From Actinomadura craniellae (GTDB lineage: Bacteria; Actinomycetota; Actinomycetes; Streptosporangiales; Streptosporangiaceae), in assembly GCF_003289645.1 (NCBI RefSeq), contig NZ_QLYX01000009.1, positions 186,001 to 250,000 on the forward strand: a stretch of 64,000 nucleotides of DNA, in the 5' to 3' direction. Positions 8,376 to 16,739 of the stretch are shown in pieces. Numbering within the stretch: position 1 is the stretch's first letter; the number at the start of each line of letters is the position of its first letter. A program made the position numbers and the translations under genes. The notes below the pieces were generated by a model that was not told the origin of the DNA, did not search any database, and worked only from the letters and a program-made list of their open reading frames with translations.

Positions 8376-9302
8376 TCAGATGACCACCCGTATCGCCCTG
8401 GGCGCGGAGCGGAAGGTGACGCTCTCGCGTTCTCCCAGGTAGTCACCGTCCAGCTGGAAGGCGATGGGACGGCTGGACCGCACTGTGACCTCCGTCGCAT
8501 CGTGCACGTTGACCAGGTCGGCGCCGTGGATCGGGTTCGTCCGGGGGAGCAGCATTCGGGCCGCCGTCAGCAGTACCGGGCGCAGCGCGAGGGAACGCAC
8601 CCCGAAAAGGTCGAGCCCGGTGTTGAAGTGCGCGCGGGGAGTGGGATTCACCGGCCGCCGGCCGAGATAAGTCCACGGCGAGGTATTCCCCACGAGCACC
8701 ATGAAAAGATCTTCAACGGACGCCAGTCCGGGGCGTTCCAGGGTCAGCGCCGGGCGCCTGCGGTCCGTACCGGAGAAGAACTGCCGGACGATTGCGCGGC
8801 CATAGAGCGCGGGATCGGAGCGCTTTCCCGCGAGGCGGTACGTCTCCACCGCCCGGATCACTTCGGCGTCGAGCCCCATTCCGGCGCAGAAGGTGAAGTA
8901 ACGGTTGTCGGCGAGGCCGAGCCCCACACTGCGGTACCGGCCGGCGCGCAGCGCGTCCAGGGCCAGGCGGGTGGCGCCGATCGGCTCGTTGGGGATGCCC
9001 AGCGCCCGGGCGAAGACGTTGGTGCTGCCACAGGGCAGCACGGCCAGGGCCGGCCCCTTGACGTCCGGCCCGTAGGCGAGCAGCCCGTTGACCGTCTCGT
9101 TGACCGTGCCGTCGCCGCCGAGCGCGATCACCACGTCGTGACCTTCGTCCACGGCCCGCCGGGCGAGCTGGGTGGCGTGCCCGCGGTGGCCGGTGTCGGC
9201 GATCTCCAGATCGAGGTCGTCGGCGAAGGCCCGGACGAGCAGGTGGCGGGCTCGCAGGGAGGACGCTGTCGCCTTGGGGTTGGCGATGAGCATGGCGCGC
9301 AC
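8376..9302 (-). CDS. Diacylglycerol kinase-family lipid kinase
   Basis: The 308-residue protein phosphorylates a lipid or sphingoid-type hydroxyl using ATP. It opens with MLIANPKA, carries the nucleotide signature ALGGDGTVNETVNGLL near residue 70 and LPCGSTNVFARALGIP just after, and ends in the beta-sandwich domain typical of the DagK/YegS group (FQLDGDYLGE). I chose the GTG at 9302; the ATG at 9293 is equally possible. The far longer upstream frame overlaps the divergent membrane-protein gene and is not credible. The substrate cannot be read from sequence; phosphatidylinositol-mannoside or diacylglycerol metabolism are guesses. Confidence 0.87.
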   Translation of the reverse strand: MRAMLIANPKATASSLRARHLLVRAFADDLDLEIADTGHRGHATQLARRAVDEGHDVVIALGGDGTVNETVNGLLAYGPDVKGPALAVLPCGSTNVFARALGIPNEPIGATRLALDALRAGRYRSVGLGLADNRYFTFCAGMGLDAEVIRAVETYRLAGKRSDPALYGRAIVRQFFSGTDRRRPALTLERPGLASVEDLFMVLVGNTSPWTYLGRRPVNPTPRAHFNTGLDLFGVRSLALRPVLLTAARMLLPRTNPIHGADLVNVHDATEVTVRSSRPIAFQLDGDYLGERESVTFRSAPRAIRVVI

Positions 9303-9360
9303 GGCGCCAGGGTATCGACCGCCTCCGACCTGACCGGCCGGGCGAGTAGGGTTCCGAGGT

Positions 9361-9762
9361 GTGTCCGACGAATCTCGACCTCTCAGCCTGCGGGGCGCCA
9401 CCGCCATCGAGGCGCTCGAAGGCGCCGCGGCCCTCGCCTTCGGGCTCTTCGTCGGCTGGGAGACCATCACCGGCAGCCCGGTCGACATCATGAGCGCGAT
9501 CGGCGTCACCGTGCTGGCGCTGCTGGGCGCGGCGGGCATGTTCGCGGTGGCCCGCGGCCTGTACCGGATGGAGCCATGGAGCCGGGCCCCGGCCGTGCTC
9601 ACCCAGCTGTTCGCGCTGCCGGTGGCGGTGTCACTGATCAACAGCGACCAGCGGGGCTATGGCGTTCCGCTGCTGGTGGCGGCGGTCGTCGCGCTGATCC
9701 TGATGCTCTACGGGCGCACCACCGACGTGCTGGTGGGGCGCCCGGGCCGGGACGGCGACTGA
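9361..9762 (+). CDS. Small integral membrane protein
   Basis: This 133-residue protein has four predicted membrane segments (about residues 17-36, 44-66, 76-94 and 100-118) with short loops. It belongs to a conserved actinobacterial group of unknown function; no catalytic motif is visible. GTG 9361 is 58 bases from the divergent lipid kinase start, so the two may share a control region. It converges on the sigma factor gene. Confidence 0.75.
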   Translation: MSDESRPLSLRGATAIEALEGAAALAFGLFVGWETITGSPVDIMSAIGVTVLALLGAAGMFAVARGLYRMEPWSRAPAVLTQLFALPVAVSLINSDQRGYGVPLLVAAVVALILMLYGRTTDVLVGRPGRDGD

Positions 9763-9795
9763 CGGGAACCGGGAGCCGGCCGGGCCGGCCCCCGA

Positions 9796-10611
9796 TCACT
9801 CGTCGGCGGTCAGCCCCTCGCGCAGCTGGGCCAGGGTGCGGGCCAGCAGCCGCGACACGTGCATCTGCGAGATCCCCAGCTCGGCGGCGATCTGCGACTG
9901 GGTCATGTTGCCGAAGAAACGCAGCAGCAGGATGCGCTTCTCGCGGGCCGGCAGCTTCTCCAGCAGCGGCTTGAGCGACTCGCGGTACTCCACTCCCTCC
10001 AGGGAGTCGTCCACCATGCCCAGCGAGTCGGCCACCGCCGGGGCGTCCTCGTCACCGGAGTCGGGCGCGTCCAGCGAGACCGTGGAGTAGGCGTTGGCGG
10101 ACTCCAGGCCCTCCAGCACCTCCTCCTCACTCATCTGCAGGTGCGCGGCCAGCTCGCTGACCGTGGGCGCCCGCCCCTCGCGCTGGGCGAGCTCGCTGAT
10201 CGCCTTGGTCAGCGAGAGCTTGAGCTCCTGCAGCCGCCGCGGAACCCGGACGGCCCAGCCCTTGTCGCGGAAGTGCCGCTTGATCTCGCCCACGATGGTG
10301 GGGGTCGCGTACGTGGAGAACTCGACGCCGCGTTCCAGGTCGAACCGGTCGATCGACTTGATCAACCCGATCGTGGCGACCTGGATCAGGTCGTCCAGCC
10401 ACTCGCCGCGGTTGCGGAACCGGCGGGCCAGGTACTCCACCAGCGGCAGGTGCAGCTCGACGAGCTGGTCACGGATGCGCTGGCGCTCCGGGTCGCCCTC
10501 GGGCAGCTGGCTGAGCCGCTCGAACAGCGCGCGGGCCCGCGCGCGGTCGGGGACCGTGCTCTCGGTCCGCTCGTTGCCGGTGCTGTCGGCGAGGGTCGTC
10601 TTCTCGGTCAC
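9796..10611 (-). CDS. SigF/SigB-family RNA polymerase sigma factor
   Basis: This group 3 sigma factor of 271 residues is of the stress and development type controlled by partner switching. Region 2 shows LVEYLARRFRNRGEWLDDLIQVATIGLIKSIDRFD and FSTYATPTIVGEIKRHFRDKGW; region 3 has REGRAPTVSELAAHL; region 4 has the HTH MTQSQIAAELGISQMHVSRLLART. I selected GTG 10611. A GTG at 10668 would overlap the upstream gene by 20 bases and lacks a better ribosome site. The RsbW-type anti-sigma gene directly upstream in the same direction is its probable antagonist. Which of SigF, SigB or a paralogue it is cannot be told from sequence alone. Confidence 0.9.
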   Translation of the reverse strand: MTEKTTLADSTGNERTESTVPDRARARALFERLSQLPEGDPERQRIRDQLVELHLPLVEYLARRFRNRGEWLDDLIQVATIGLIKSIDRFDLERGVEFSTYATPTIVGEIKRHFRDKGWAVRVPRRLQELKLSLTKAISELAQREGRAPTVSELAAHLQMSEEEVLEGLESANAYSTVSLDAPDSGDEDAPAVADSLGMVDDSLEGVEYRESLKPLLEKLPAREKRILLLRFFGNMTQSQIAAELGISQMHVSRLLARTLAQLREGLTADE

Positions 10612-10648
10612 GGCGCCACCTCGGCACGGGTCGGCCGGTTCATCGTGC

Positions 10649-11077
10649 TCACGGCGCCCCCGCAGCACCGCGGCGCTTCTGGAGCACCACGGTCACTCGG
10701 TCGTCGGCGCCCACCCGGGCGTCGACGTCACCCGCCAGTGAGGAGAGCACGGTCCAGGCGAAGGTCTCGCGGCTGGGCAGCTCTCCGTCGACGGTGAGCA
10801 CCGAGACGGCGATCAGCATCGCGTCCCGGGTGAGCTCGAACTCGCACTCCAGGTCGGTCCCGGGGACCGCCTGGGCGAGCAGCATGGCACACGCCTCGTC
10901 GACCGCGATCCGTAGATCCTCGATCTCGTCGAGCGTGAAGTCGAGCCGGGCCGCGAGGCCGGCGGTGGCGGTGCGCAGCACGGACAGGTACGCGCTGGCG
11001 GCGGGCAACCGTACGGTCACCACGTCGCGCAGGGTCGTTTTCGTACTCGCCGGCATGGCAGCGGTTTCCTCAGTCAC
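10649..11077 (-). CDS. RsbW-type anti-sigma factor (HATPase kinase fold)
   Basis: A 142-residue GHKL-fold protein expected to bind the downstream sigma factor. The core helix ALRIAVDEACAMLL-type segment (read here as DLRIAVDEACAMLLAQA) replaces the usual N-box. The following strand-turn region TFAWTVLSSLAGDVDARVGADDRVTVVLQKR is typical of RsbW/UsfX proteins of actinomycetes, where kinase residues are often degenerate. GTG 11077 sits behind GGGAGTGAC; an internal ATG (11056) is an alternative. The order anti-sigma then sigma matches usfX-sigF in mycobacteria. No anti-anti-sigma gene is next to it. Confidence 0.85.
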   Translation of the reverse strand: MTEETAAMPASTKTTLRDVVTVRLPAASAYLSVLRTATAGLAARLDFTLDEIEDLRIAVDEACAMLLAQAVPGTDLECEFELTRDAMLIAVSVLTVDGELPSRETFAWTVLSSLAGDVDARVGADDRVTVVLQKRRGAAGAP

Positions 11078-11248
11078 GTCACTCCCTACCGGAGACGATC
11101 CGCTGCTTCGAAACTACCGCCTGGCGGAAGGGCTTCGCGCGTCCGGCACGCCCTGCTTGCGGCATAGGACGGGAACGTCCGTGCATTCCGCCGGTCAAAC
11201 CTTTGCCGGATGAGGGAAAGGCCACGCCTGGCAGCGTGCGGCCCGCTC

Positions 11249-11722
11249 TCAGGCCTCCTCGGCCAGCGCCCGCAGCGCGGCGCCGGACAGCCGCTGCACC
11301 GTCCACTCGTCCTGGGGCAGCGCGCCGAGCGCCCGGTAGAAGCCGATGGCGGGCTCGTTCCAGTCGAGCACCGCCCACTCGAACCGGGTGTACCCGCGCT
11401 CGGCGGCGATGCGGGCCAGCTCCGCCAGCAGCGCCCGCCCGTACCCCTTCCCGCGCAGTTCGGGGGTCACGTAGAGGTCTTCCAGGTAGATGCCGTGCCG
11501 GCCGGTCCAGGTGGAGTAGTTGACGAACCACAGCGCGAACCCGGCCACCGTGCCCTCGTGCTCGACCACGTGCGCGAAGACCTTGGGCTCGGGACCGAAC
11601 AGGCTGCGGCGCAGGTCGTCCTCGGTGGCCCGCACCTCGTGCAGGGCGCGCTCGTACTCGGCCAGCTCGCGGATCAGCCGCAGGATCGTGGGGACGTCTT
11701 CGACGGTGGCATACCGGATCAT
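11249..11722 (-). CDS. GNAT N-acetyltransferase (spermidine/diamine acetyltransferase-like)
   Basis: The 157-residue protein has a single GNAT domain: IRYATVEDVPTILRLIRELAEYE at the start, the acetyl-CoA pyrophosphate loop LRGKGYGRALL near residue 100, and DWNEPAIGFYRALGA near the end. The IYLEDLYVTPE wording and ALWFVNYSTWTGRHG segment resemble the SSAT/diamine acetyltransferase subgroup. ATG 11722 begins right at MIRYATVEDV; the longer frame upstream overlaps sodN out of frame. Substrate is unproven. It lies downstream of sodN but a terminator-like hairpin separates them. Confidence 0.83.
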   Translation of the reverse strand: MIRYATVEDVPTILRLIRELAEYERALHEVRATEDDLRRSLFGPEPKVFAHVVEHEGTVAGFALWFVNYSTWTGRHGIYLEDLYVTPELRGKGYGRALLAELARIAAERGYTRFEWAVLDWNEPAIGFYRALGALPQDEWTVQRLSGAALRALAEEA

Positions 11723-11749
11723 GTCCCGGAGATTACCCAGGGCACGGCA

Positions 11750-11780
11750 CGGGGCCGACCCCCGGAGGGAACCGGCCCCG
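11750..11780 (-). terminator. Terminator after sodN
   Basis: CGGGGCCG (11750-11757) pairs with CGGCCCCG (11773-11780) around a 15-base loop, 20 bases beyond the sodN stop on the minus strand. Confidence 0.6.
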
Positions 11781-11799
11781 AATCGAGAACCCGTGCAGG

Positions 11800-12201
11800 T
11801 CAGCCCTGCTTGGTCTCCCAGAAGATCTTGTCGATCTCGGCGATCTTGCCCAGCAGTTCGTCGGCGACGCCGACGTCCATGCTGCCCTTGGTGCCCGCCG
11901 CGCCCGCGAGCTTGGTGGCCTCGTTGAAGAGGGTGTTCAGCTGCGGGTACTTCTCGAAGTGCGGCGGCTTGAAGTAGTCGGTCCACAGCACCCAGAGGTG
12001 CTCCTTGACCAGGTTGGAGCGCTGCTCCTTGATGTTGATGGCGCGGGCCCGGAACACGGGGTCCTCGTTGGCCGCGTACTTCTCGCAGATCGCCTTGACG
12101 GACTCGGCCTCGATGCGGGCCTGCGCGGGGTCGTACACGCCGCACGGCAGGTCGCAGTGCGCGGAGACGGTGGTCTTCGGGCGCAGAAGCTTAGCGAGCA
12201 C
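11800..12201 (-). CDS. sodN: Nickel-containing superoxide dismutase
   Basis: NiSOD converts superoxide to O2 and H2O2 in the cytoplasm as a hexamer of four-helix bundles. The 133-residue precursor has a 14-residue leader ending TTVSA. The nickel hook then follows: His15, Cys16 and Cys20 in HCDLPCGVYDPAQARIEAESVK. Cleavage before His15 frees its amino group as a metal ligand, so proteolysis is required for activity. The start is GTG 12201. Its maturation peptidase gene sodX is divergent, 125 bases away. Length and motif leave no serious alternative. Confidence 0.97.
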   Translation of the reverse strand: MLAKLLRPKTTVSAHCDLPCGVYDPAQARIEAESVKAICEKYAANEDPVFRARAINIKEQRSNLVKEHLWVLWTDYFKPPHFEKYPQLNTLFNEATKLAGAAGTKGSMDVGVADELLGKIAEIDKIFWETKQG

Positions 12202-12326
12202 CTGCTTCGTCCCTTCCCTCGTATCGGATCATGCTCTCGCCGCCGACATTACTCTTGCGCGGGCCCGATCGCGCGGCCAGGTGGCCCGATCGGCCCCTGC
12301 CCAGCGGATCTGCGAGTATCCGTCCG

Positions 12327-12659
12327 GTGAAGAGATGGCGGACGGCGGCGGTCGCGGGCGAGTCGATGCGGCCCGCGCTGCGGCCCGGCGACTGGCTGCT
12401 GGTGCGCGCGGGGGCGGACCCGGGGGAGGGTGACATCGTGGTCGCCCGGCATCCCGGCCGGCCGGAGCAGTTGATCGTCAAGCGGGCGGTACGCCGGACG
12501 CCCGGCGGCTGGTGGCTGGAGAGCGACAACCAGGGCGCGCCGGGCCGGCAGGACAGCTGGGACTTCGACGCGGTGCCGGACGAGCTGATCGTGGGCCGGG
12601 TGGTGGCGCGCTACTGGCCGCCGTCGCGCTGGTCGGTGTTCGCCAGGCGGGCCGCGTAG
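12327..12659 (+). CDS. sodX: NiSOD maturation peptidase SodX (signal-peptidase-I-like)
   Basis: A 110-residue S26-family Ser/Lys peptidase without the membrane anchor of true signal peptidases, as expected for a cytosolic enzyme that trims the SodN leader. The catalytic Ser is S13 in GESMRPALRPGDW and the general base is Lys52 in QLIVKRAVRR. The C-terminal box SDNQGAPGRQDSWDFDAVP resembles the SDNR-type conserved region. GTG 12327 gives the normal short length; an upstream ATG in frame would add 32 residues that look like noncoding sequence. It overlaps the 3' end of the convergent CGNR gene by 49 bases. Confidence 0.9.
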   Translation: MKRWRTAAVAGESMRPALRPGDWLLVRAGADPGEGDIVVARHPGRPEQLIVKRAVRRTPGGWWLESDNQGAPGRQDSWDFDAVPDELIVGRVVARYWPPSRWSVFARRAA

Positions 12660-13171
12660 GCGGCCTCGGTGGCGCGCCCGGCGCAGCGGTCGGAGCAGTA
12701 GCGGCGCGAACCGTCGGCGGTGGTGTCGAAGAAGATGTTGCGGCAGGAGGCGGCCCGGCAGATGCCGAGCCGGTCGATGCCCTGGTCGCTGATCTTGACC
12801 GCCAGCCCCATCGCGGCCCCGGCCGCGTACCGGTCGGGCACCGACCCGCCCTCGGTGAGGTGCAGGTGCCAGCGCTGCCCGTCGTGGCCGGACATCTGCG
12901 GGTGCACCGGATGCTGGATCAGCAGCGAGTTGAGCCGGTCGATCGCGGCCTCCTCGTCGCCCTCGGTGGCGGACACGAAGATCGCGCGCAGTTCGGCGCG
13001 GAGCTCGCGCATGGCGTCAAGGTCGCGGCGGGTGATCCGGCCGCTCAGATGCGGCCTGATCTTCAGCAGTTCATGCAGGGCGTCGAGATCGCGCAGCGAG
13101 TCTTCGGCCGGGTCCTGGGTGTTCACCAGCTCGATCACCAGGTCGGCGTACGAGGCGAGATCCACCGGCAC
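12611..13171 (-). CDS. CGNR zinc-finger domain protein (ABATE-type N-terminus)
   Basis: This 186-residue protein starts at GTG 13171 behind CGAAGGAGTGCC. The N-terminal about 130 residues match the stress-induced ABATE region usually paired with this finger (YADLVIELVNTQDPAEDSL, ELRAELRAIFVSA). The C-terminal treble-clef finger has cysteines in RLGICRAASCRNIFFD and RYCSDRCAGRATEAAYAAR, giving C-x4-C and C-x3-C. The canonical CGNR is here CAGR, one substitution from consensus. Such proteins are probable DNA-binding regulators, but target and signal are unknown. Confidence 0.85.
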   Translation of the reverse strand: MPVDLASYADLVIELVNTQDPAEDSLRDLDALHELLKIRPHLSGRITRRDLDAMRELRAELRAIFVSATEGDEEAAIDRLNSLLIQHPVHPQMSGHDGQRWHLHLTEGGSVPDRYAAGAAMGLAVKISDQGIDRLGICRAASCRNIFFDTTADGSRRYCSDRCAGRATEAAYAARLANTDQRDGGQ

Positions 13172-13322
13172 TCCTTCGCGACCGACCTGATCGTGAAAGT
13201 TCTTTCCCGTATCGAGTATGACACGGCGAGCGACAGGACAGGGCGAAAGGAATGGGCCGAGTTCGGCCGTTGAGTACGTGACTTCGCTGGTAAAGCGGGC
13301 TAATCCGGAGAAATTTCATGTT

Positions 13323-13369
13323 CGGTCCGGCGGCTCGTGCATTTTGCGGGGGCACGGGCCGCCGGACCG
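13323..13369 (-). terminator. Strong terminator after malic enzyme
   Basis: Arms 13323-13340 and 13352-13369 form an 18-bp stem with a single G-T pair and an 11-base loop containing ATTTT. It begins 5 bases past the malic enzyme stop on the minus strand. Confidence 0.85.
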
Positions 13370-13374
13370 CGACT

Positions 13375-14559
13375 TCAGATGCGGTTGACGCCCTCGGCGC
13401 GGGCCTGCGCGGCCACCGCGGCGACCACCGCGGGCGCGACGCGCTCGTCGAAGGGGCTGGGGATCACGTACTCGGCACTCAGATCGTCACCCACCACGTC
13501 GGCCAGCGCGTCGGCGGCGGCGAGCTTCATGCCCTCGGTGATCGAGTGGGCCCGCACGTCCAGGGCACCGCGGAAGATGCCGGGGAAGGCGAGCACGTTG
13601 TTGATCTGGTTGGGGAAGTCGCTGCGGCCGGTGGCGACCACCTTGGCGTGCCGGCGGGCGACTTCGGGGTGGACCTCGGGGGTCGGGTTGGACAGCGCGA
13701 ACACGATCGCGTCGTCGGACATGGTGGCGACGCAGGACTCCTGCACCGTGCTGCCGGAGAGCCCGATGAAGACGTCGGCGCCGCGCAGCGCCTCCTCGGT
13801 GGAGCCCTTCAGCCCGGCCCGGTTGGTGTCGGCGGCCAGTCGCTGCTTGATGGGGTTCAGCCCGTCGCGGCCCGCGTAGATCAGGCCCTTGCTGTCGGAG
13901 ACCGCGATGTCCCCGATGCCGGCGTTCAGCAGGATGCGGGTGACGGCGACCCCGGAGGCGCCGGCTCCGGCGACCACCGCGCGCAGGTCGGACAGCGGCT
14001 TGCCGATCAGGCGGGCCGCGTTCCGCAGCGCGGCCAGCGCCACGATGGCGGTGCCGTGCTGGTCGTCGTGGAAGACGGGGATGTCCAGTGCCGCGCGCAG
14101 CCGGTCTTCGATCTCGAAGCAGCGGGGTGCGCTGATGTCTTCGAGGTTGATGCCGCCGAAGCTGGGTGCGAGCCGGATCACGGTCTCGATGATGGCTTCG
14201 GTGTCGGTGCAGTCGAGCGCGATCGGCACGGAGTCGACGTCGGCGAACTGCTTGAACAGCAGGGCCTTGCCCTCCATGACGGGCATCGAGGCGGCCGGGC
14301 CGATGTCGCCCAGGCCGAGGACGGCGGTACCGTCGGTGACCACGGCGACCACCTTGGACGTCCAGGTGTAGTCGTGGGCGAGTTCGGGGCGCTCGGCGAT
14401 CGCGGTGCAGACGCGGGCCACGCCCGGTGTGTAGGCGAGGGACAGGTCGTCGGCGTCACGGACCGGGACGGTGGAACGGACCTCGAGTTTGCCGCCGCGG
14501 TGCAGGACAAAAGCCGGATCATTGTCGTAATCGGACGGTGAGGTGAACTGAGCAGCCAT
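13375..14559 (-). CDS. NAD(P)-dependent malic enzyme
   Basis: It decarboxylates malate to pyruvate with reduction of NAD(P). The 394-residue size is that of the short bacterial form without a phosphotransacetylase domain. Motifs: [13 protein letters not shown] near residue 40, the catalytic Lys in [25 protein letters not shown], the metal/substrate region [17 protein letters not shown] and [15 protein letters not shown], the Rossmann motif [11 protein letters not shown], and [10 protein letters not shown] near the end. I chose ATG 14559 ([12 protein letters not shown]); the frame continues upstream without a good start. Cofactor preference is unclear. Confidence 0.93.
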   Translation of the reverse strand: MAAQFTSPSDYDNDPAFVLHRGGKLEVRSTVPVRDADDLSLAYTPGVARVCTAIAERPELAHDYTWTSKVVAVVTDGTAVLGLGDIGPAASMPVMEGKALLFKQFADVDSVPIALDCTDTEAIIETVIRLAPSFGGINLEDISAPRCFEIEDRLRAALDIPVFHDDQHGTAIVALAALRNAARLIGKPLSDLRAVVAGAGASGVAVTRILLNAGIGDIAVSDSKGLIYAGRDGLNPIKQRLAADTNRAGLKGSTEEALRGADVFIGLSGSTVQESCVATMSDDAIVFALSNPTPEVHPEVARRHAKVVATGRSDFPNQINNVLAFPGIFRGALDVRAHSITEGMKLAAADALADVVGDDLSAEYVIPSPFDERVAPAVVAAVAAQARAEGVNRI

Positions 14560-14813
14560 AGCGACCCCTGATCGGTAGCGCGGTTTCGGGCAGATGCCAG
14601 TGCTAAGGGCGCGGTCGGTGTGGCCGTCGCCGGGGTGGTCATCTCTCGACACACGGGGGTCACCCGTTTCCTGATTGTGTCACAGGGCCGTGAGGGATTG
14701 AGCAGGGTGTGAGGTGCGGCACTCTTCCCGCCGCACAGCGTGGCCACCCGGTCACCTGGCGGTCTGCGAAGCCCCCGCCCTTGGGGACCTGTTGTCCGAT
14801 CGTGTCATGGCCT
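14560..14813. other. Intergenic region between malic enzyme and the ABC transporter, left part
   Basis: No gene is supported here. The right part (14814-14899) carries two inverted repeats described separately. The left part should hold the malic enzyme promoter but I see no convincing -35/-10 pair. Confidence 0.5.
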
Positions 14814-14834
14814 TAACCGAGAACATGTCGGTTA
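14814..14834. promoter_or_regulatory. Inverted repeat upstream of the amino-acid ABC operon (distal)
   Basis: TAACCGA-gaacatg-TCGGTTA is a perfect 7-bp dyad with a 7-base spacer. The same half-site recurs in a second dyad 29 bases downstream. Confidence 0.55.
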
Positions 14835-14862
14835 TGGCGGAAGATGTCCTGCAAATACGCTG

Positions 14863-14879
14863 TTCGGTGAAGAACCGAA
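14863..14879. promoter_or_regulatory. Inverted repeat upstream of the amino-acid ABC operon (proximal)
   Basis: TTCGGT-gaaga-ACCGAA is a perfect 6-bp dyad ending 20 bases before the substrate-binding-protein start, close enough to block initiation. Its half-site is the same TCGGT/ACCGA word as the distal repeat. Confidence 0.55.
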
Positions 14880-14899
14880 AAACTATCTAAGGGGAACTT

Positions 14900-15811
14900 G
14901 TGACCTCTGGTTCTCTCCGCCGCCGGGCCGTCGCGGTGGCCGCCCTTGCCCTGACCGGAACCCTGGTGCTGTCGGCCTGTGGCGGCGACGACGGTGACGC
15001 CGGGGACGACACGGTCACCCCTGCGGGCGGCGCCGACGCCGCGCTCTCCGCCATGGTGCCGGCCAACATCAAGAGCGACGGCAAGCTGGTGATCGGCACC
15101 GACGCCTCCTACCCGCCCAACGAGTCGATCGACCCGGCCACCCAGAAGATCGTCGGCTGGGACGTGGAGCTGTTCACCGCGGTGGCGGCCAAGCTCGGGC
15201 TGAAGGTCGAGTTCCAGAACGCCGGCTTCGACACGATCATCCCGGGCATCCAGTCCGGCAAGTACGAAGTCGGGGTCTCCTCGTTCACCGACACCAAGGA
15301 GCGGGAGCAGGTCGTCGACTTCGTGACCTACTACTCCGCCGGCACCTCCTGGGCGACGCTCAAGGGCAACCCCAAGGGCGTCAACCCCGACGACGCCTGC
15401 GGCAAGAACATCGGCGTGCAGCAGGGCACCGTCCAGGTGGACGACCTGAAGGCGCGCAGCAAGAAGTGCACCGACGCCGGCAAGCCCGCCATCAACCAGG
15501 TCGTGCGCAAGCAGCAGACCGAGGTCAACAACGACCTGGTCGCCGGCAAGATCGACGGCATGCTCGCCGACTCGCCGATCGTCGGCGACGCGGTGAAGAA
15601 GACCGGCGACAAGCTGGAGATCATCGGTCAGATCTACGACACCGCCCCGTACGGCTACGCCCTGTCCAAGCAGTCCGGCCAGTTCAAGGACGCGGTGCTG
15701 GGCGCCCTCAAGGCGCTGATCGCGGACGGCACCTACAAGCAGATCCTGGACAAGAACGGCGTCGCGACCGGGGCCATCACCACTCCGGTGATCAACGGAG
15801 CCCAGAGCTGA
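14900..15811 (+). CDS. Polar amino-acid ABC transporter, substrate-binding lipoprotein
   Basis: The 303-residue solute-binding protein belongs to family 3. The signal peptide ends in LVLSACGG, a good lipobox, so it is tethered outside the membrane. The mature part has GKLVIGTDASYPPNE near residue 58, VGWDVELFTAVAAKLG, GFDTIIPGIQSGKYEVGVSSFTDTKEREQVVDF (the family signature) and a C-terminal DGTYKQILDKNGV. It starts at GTG 14900 behind AAGGGGAAC. Ligand class is probably a polar amino acid or an opine/polyamine; the exact ligand cannot be read. First gene of a three-gene unit. Confidence 0.9.
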   Translation: MTSGSLRRRAVAVAALALTGTLVLSACGGDDGDAGDDTVTPAGGADAALSAMVPANIKSDGKLVIGTDASYPPNESIDPATQKIVGWDVELFTAVAAKLGLKVEFQNAGFDTIIPGIQSGKYEVGVSSFTDTKEREQVVDFVTYYSAGTSWATLKGNPKGVNPDDACGKNIGVQQGTVQVDDLKARSKKCTDAGKPAINQVVRKQQTEVNNDLVAGKIDGMLADSPIVGDAVKKTGDKLEIIGQIYDTAPYGYALSKQSGQFKDAVLGALKALIADGTYKQILDKNGVATGAITTPVINGAQS

Positions 15812-15815
15812 CCCG

Positions 15816-16739
15816 ATGACCGTCACCCCAGACGCGGAGAAGGGACGGCCCGAAGCGATTCGGGCCGTCCCCGTCCGCCATCCCGGGCGGTGGGCGTCCG
15901 CCGCGGTCGTCCTGGTACTGGCCGCGATGTTCGTGCACTTCCTGATCACGAACGCCGCCTTCGACTGGGCCGAGCAGTGGAAGTACCTGTTCTCCGACCC
16001 GGTGCTGAAGGCGGTCCGGAACACCATCTGGCTGACCGCGGCGGCGATGGTCGGCGGCGTGCTGCTGGGCGTCGGGCTCGCGCTGATGCGGCTGTCGCCC
16101 AACCCGCTGCTGAACGGCGCCGCCTGGCTCTACCTGTGGTTCTTCCGCGGCACGCCGCTCTACACCCAGCTGCTGATCTGGGGCTCCATCGGCGCGCTCA
16201 TCCCCTCGGTGGGCGTCGGCATCCCGTTCGGGCCCGAGTTCCAGACCTGGGAGACCCAGAAGCTGGTCAACGCCGCGCTGGCGGCGTCGCTGGGGCTGAT
16301 CCTCAACGAGGCCGCGTACATGGCCGAGATCGTCCGGGCCGGGATCGTGTCGGTGGACAAGGGGCAGCAGGAGGCGTCGAGCGCGCTGGGCATGTCCCGG
16401 CTGCTCACCATGCGGCGGATCGTCCTGCCGCAGGCGATGCGGGTGATCGTGCCGCCGACGGGCAACGAGGCCATCTCGATGCTCAAGAACACCTCGCTGG
16501 TGGCGGCCATCCCGTACCTGGAGCTGACCTTCACCGCGCAGACCATCTACGCCTCCACATACAAGATCATTCCCATGTTGATCATGGCCTGCCTGTGGTA
16601 CCTGTTCCTGTCGTCGATCATGATGATCGGGCAGTTCTACCTGGAACGGCACTTCGGCCGCAGCGACCGTGACGCCGGCGGCCGGCGGGGCAGGCCCCGG
16701 CTGCGCGGGCTGGGCAGAGGTGAGGGCGGTGCCGCATGA
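15816..16739 (+). CDS. Amino-acid ABC transporter permease
   Basis: A 307-residue HisM-type permease with about five or six membrane segments beginning near residue 25 ([17 protein letters not shown]). The ATPase contact (EAA) loop is [28 protein letters not shown] near residue 165, followed by [19 protein letters not shown]. The tail is Arg/Gly-rich ([15 protein letters not shown]). It begins 4 bases after the binding-protein stop and its stop overlaps the ATPase start (ATGA). A single permease gene suggests a homodimeric membrane channel. Confidence 0.92.
   Translation: MTVTPDAEKGRPEAIRAVPVRHPGRWASAAVVLVLAAMFVHFLITNAAFDWAEQWKYLFSDPVLKAVRNTIWLTAAAMVGGVLLGVGLALMRLSPNPLLNGAAWLYLWFFRGTPLYTQLLIWGSIGALIPSVGVGIPFGPEFQTWETQKLVNAALAASLGLILNEAAYMAEIVRAGIVSVDKGQQEASSALGMSRLLTMRRIVLPQAMRVIVPPTGNEAISMLKNTSLVAAIPYLELTFTAQTIYASTYKIIPMLIMACLWYLFLSSIMMIGQFYLERHFGRSDRDAGGRRGRPRLRGLGRGEGGAA

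Noticed and set aside
9775-9793. Terminator between the small membrane protein and the sigma factor
   Set aside because: GCCGGCC/GGCCGGC would need a one-base loop; realistic stems are only about 5 bp, so it is not listed.
10612-10668. GTG 10668 as the sigma-factor start
   Set aside because: It would overlap the anti-sigma gene by 20 bases and has no better ribosome site; the extra residues are not typical of the family.
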